Shown: piece by piece, positions 43,926 through 44,539 of the stretch
How positions within the stretch are numbered: the first letter of the stretch is position 1
Layout of the letters: each line of letters begins with the position of its first letter
The notes under the pieces: model-generated
Database searches by the model: none
Told to the model about the DNA's origin: nothing
Seen by the model: the letters and a program-made list of their open reading frames with translations, nothing else
Assembly: GCA_002709085.1 (NCBI GenBank)
Contig: PAPR01000009.1
Span: forward strand, 1-44,539
Source of the DNA: Pseudooceanicola sp.
Lineage (GTDB): Bacteria; Pseudomonadota; Alphaproteobacteria; Rhodobacterales; Rhodobacteraceae
Length of the DNA: 44,539 bases
Direction: 5' to 3'
Position numbers and translations under genes: made by a program

Positions 43926-43982
43926 GTGCTGCCTGTCATTTGGTCGCAATCCCTGTGATCGCAGGTCCTTGGATCGAGCCTC

Positions 43983-44012
43983 ACTATACTATGGCCGCTC
44001 AGCAAATTTCAA
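43983..44012 (-). promoter_or_regulatory. Putative irr promoter
   Basis: On the minus strand TTGAAA (44007-44012) and TATAGT (43983-43988) are 18 bases apart, each with five of six consensus matches, the best sigma70-like promoter in the window. It would give a leader of about 50 bases before irr. I found no iron control element (TTTAGAA inverted repeat) in the gap. Confidence 0.6.
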
Positions 44013-44214
44013 TCACCCTGCGTCAGGAGGTGACTGCTGTGTTTTACATCGGCCGGGATCAGCGCCATGCCAAGTGCACATGCTAGGTGCAGATGTGTGA
44101 AGATTTCGCGAAGTTTTCTGGCGCAAAATACCCTCTGTGGTCGCCGCTCTTGCATGGCGCGCGACGCCGATGATAGAGGAAGCTGAGTTTTGCCCATTGA
44201 AAGGTGCCGTCTGC

Positions 44215-44539
44215 ATGGCCGAATATCCGACCAGCTTTGACAAGGAAGATCTGCTGAAATGCGCGCGCGGAGAGCTGTTTGGCCCCGGCAACGCACAGCT
44301 TCCCGAACCGCCGATGCTGATGATGGACCGGATCACCGACATCAGTGGCGACGGTGGTGAGCATGGCAAGGGTCACGTGACGGCGGAATTCGACATCACC
44401 CCGGATCTTTGGTTCTTTCAATGCCACTTTCCCGGCAATCCGATCATGCCCGGCTGTCTCGGCCTCGACGGGCTGTGGCAGTTGACCGGTTTTAACCTTG
44501 GCTGGCGCGGCTGGCAGGGGCGGGGCTACGCGCTCGGCG
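44215..44539 (+). CDS. fabA: 3-hydroxydecanoyl-ACP dehydratase/isomerase FabA, N-terminal part (cut by window edge)
   Basis: 108 residues of about 170. Catalytic His71 ([14 protein letters not shown]) and Asp85 (LGLDGLWQ) match His70 and Asp84 of the E. coli enzyme, and the MDRITDISG stretch is typical. FabA dehydrates 3-hydroxydecanoyl-ACP and isomerises the product, starting unsaturated fatty acid synthesis. The start [15 protein letters not shown] is the family norm. Divergent from irr by 289 bases; fabB and fabI usually follow beyond this window. Confidence 0.93.
   Translation, partial: MAEYPTSFDKEDLLKCARGELFGPGNAQLPEPPMLMMDRITDISGDGGEHGKGHVTAEFDITPDLWFFQCHFPGNPIMPGCLGLDGLWQLTGFNLGWRGWQGRGYALG

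Noticed and set aside
44090..44130. TTCGCGAA self-complementary word in the irr-fabA gap as a regulatory site
   Set aside because: Only eight bases, no flanking symmetry, and it does not match the iron control element.

Overview
The window looks like chromosomal DNA of a GC-rich alphaproteobacterium, most likely a member of the Rhodobacteraceae/Roseobacter group. The support is the codon use, an Irr-type Fur regulator divergent from fabA, a TroABCD-like metal transporter, a close TTAA-N7-TTAAC (CtrA-type) site, and protein sequences typical of that family. There is no phage integrase, transposase, insertion sequence or CRISPR array.

Layout. (1) 1-6.9 kb: the 5' end of deoC, then a four-gene metal ABC transporter operon behind a promoter with two Fur-like palindromes, a diverged DgoK-like protein, and a SulP anion permease whose start lies behind a C8 tract. 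(2) 7-12.6 kb: first exopolysaccharide block (GT4, GT2 and an ExoY-like initiating transferase on minus; a Wzx-like flippase and a TIGR04325-type methyltransferase on plus). (3) 12.8-15.2 kb: tRNA-Lys(TTT), dapF, mtaB. (4) 15.7-30.9 kb: a hybrid NRPS-PKS cluster, made of a 3274-residue megasynthase (A-T-KS-AT-ACP-aminotransferase-C-A-T), a 928-residue terminal protein (C, A-domain remnant, T, TE), an Sfp-type phosphopantetheinyl transferase, and a CocE/NonD-type hydrolase. (5) 30.8-37.8 kb: second exopolysaccharide block (GT4, Wzc/ExoP-like kinase, Wzy-like polymerase, secreted glycosidase). (6) 37.9-44.5 kb: polA, a threonine dehydratase/hydrolase/haloacid dehalogenase operon, irr, and the 5' end of fabA.

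How the genes work together. The two polysaccharide blocks complement each other: initiation, glycosyl transfer and flipping in the first; glycosyl transfer, co-polymerase, polymerase and trimming glycosidase in the second. They read as one Wzx/Wzy pathway split by the tRNA-dapF-mtaB-NRPS/PKS segment. The megasynthase should load an amino acid, extend it with malonyl-CoA, turn the beta-ketone into an amine, and add what looks like glycine.

The most unusual part is the terminal protein. Its condensation domain has Gln in place of the second His of HHxxxDG, its adenylation domain is reduced to a C-terminal remnant without the A10 lysine, and its thioesterase has Cys in place of the nucleophilic Ser. 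How the chain is finished and what it becomes cannot be read from the sequence alone. All motif assignments were made by eye.
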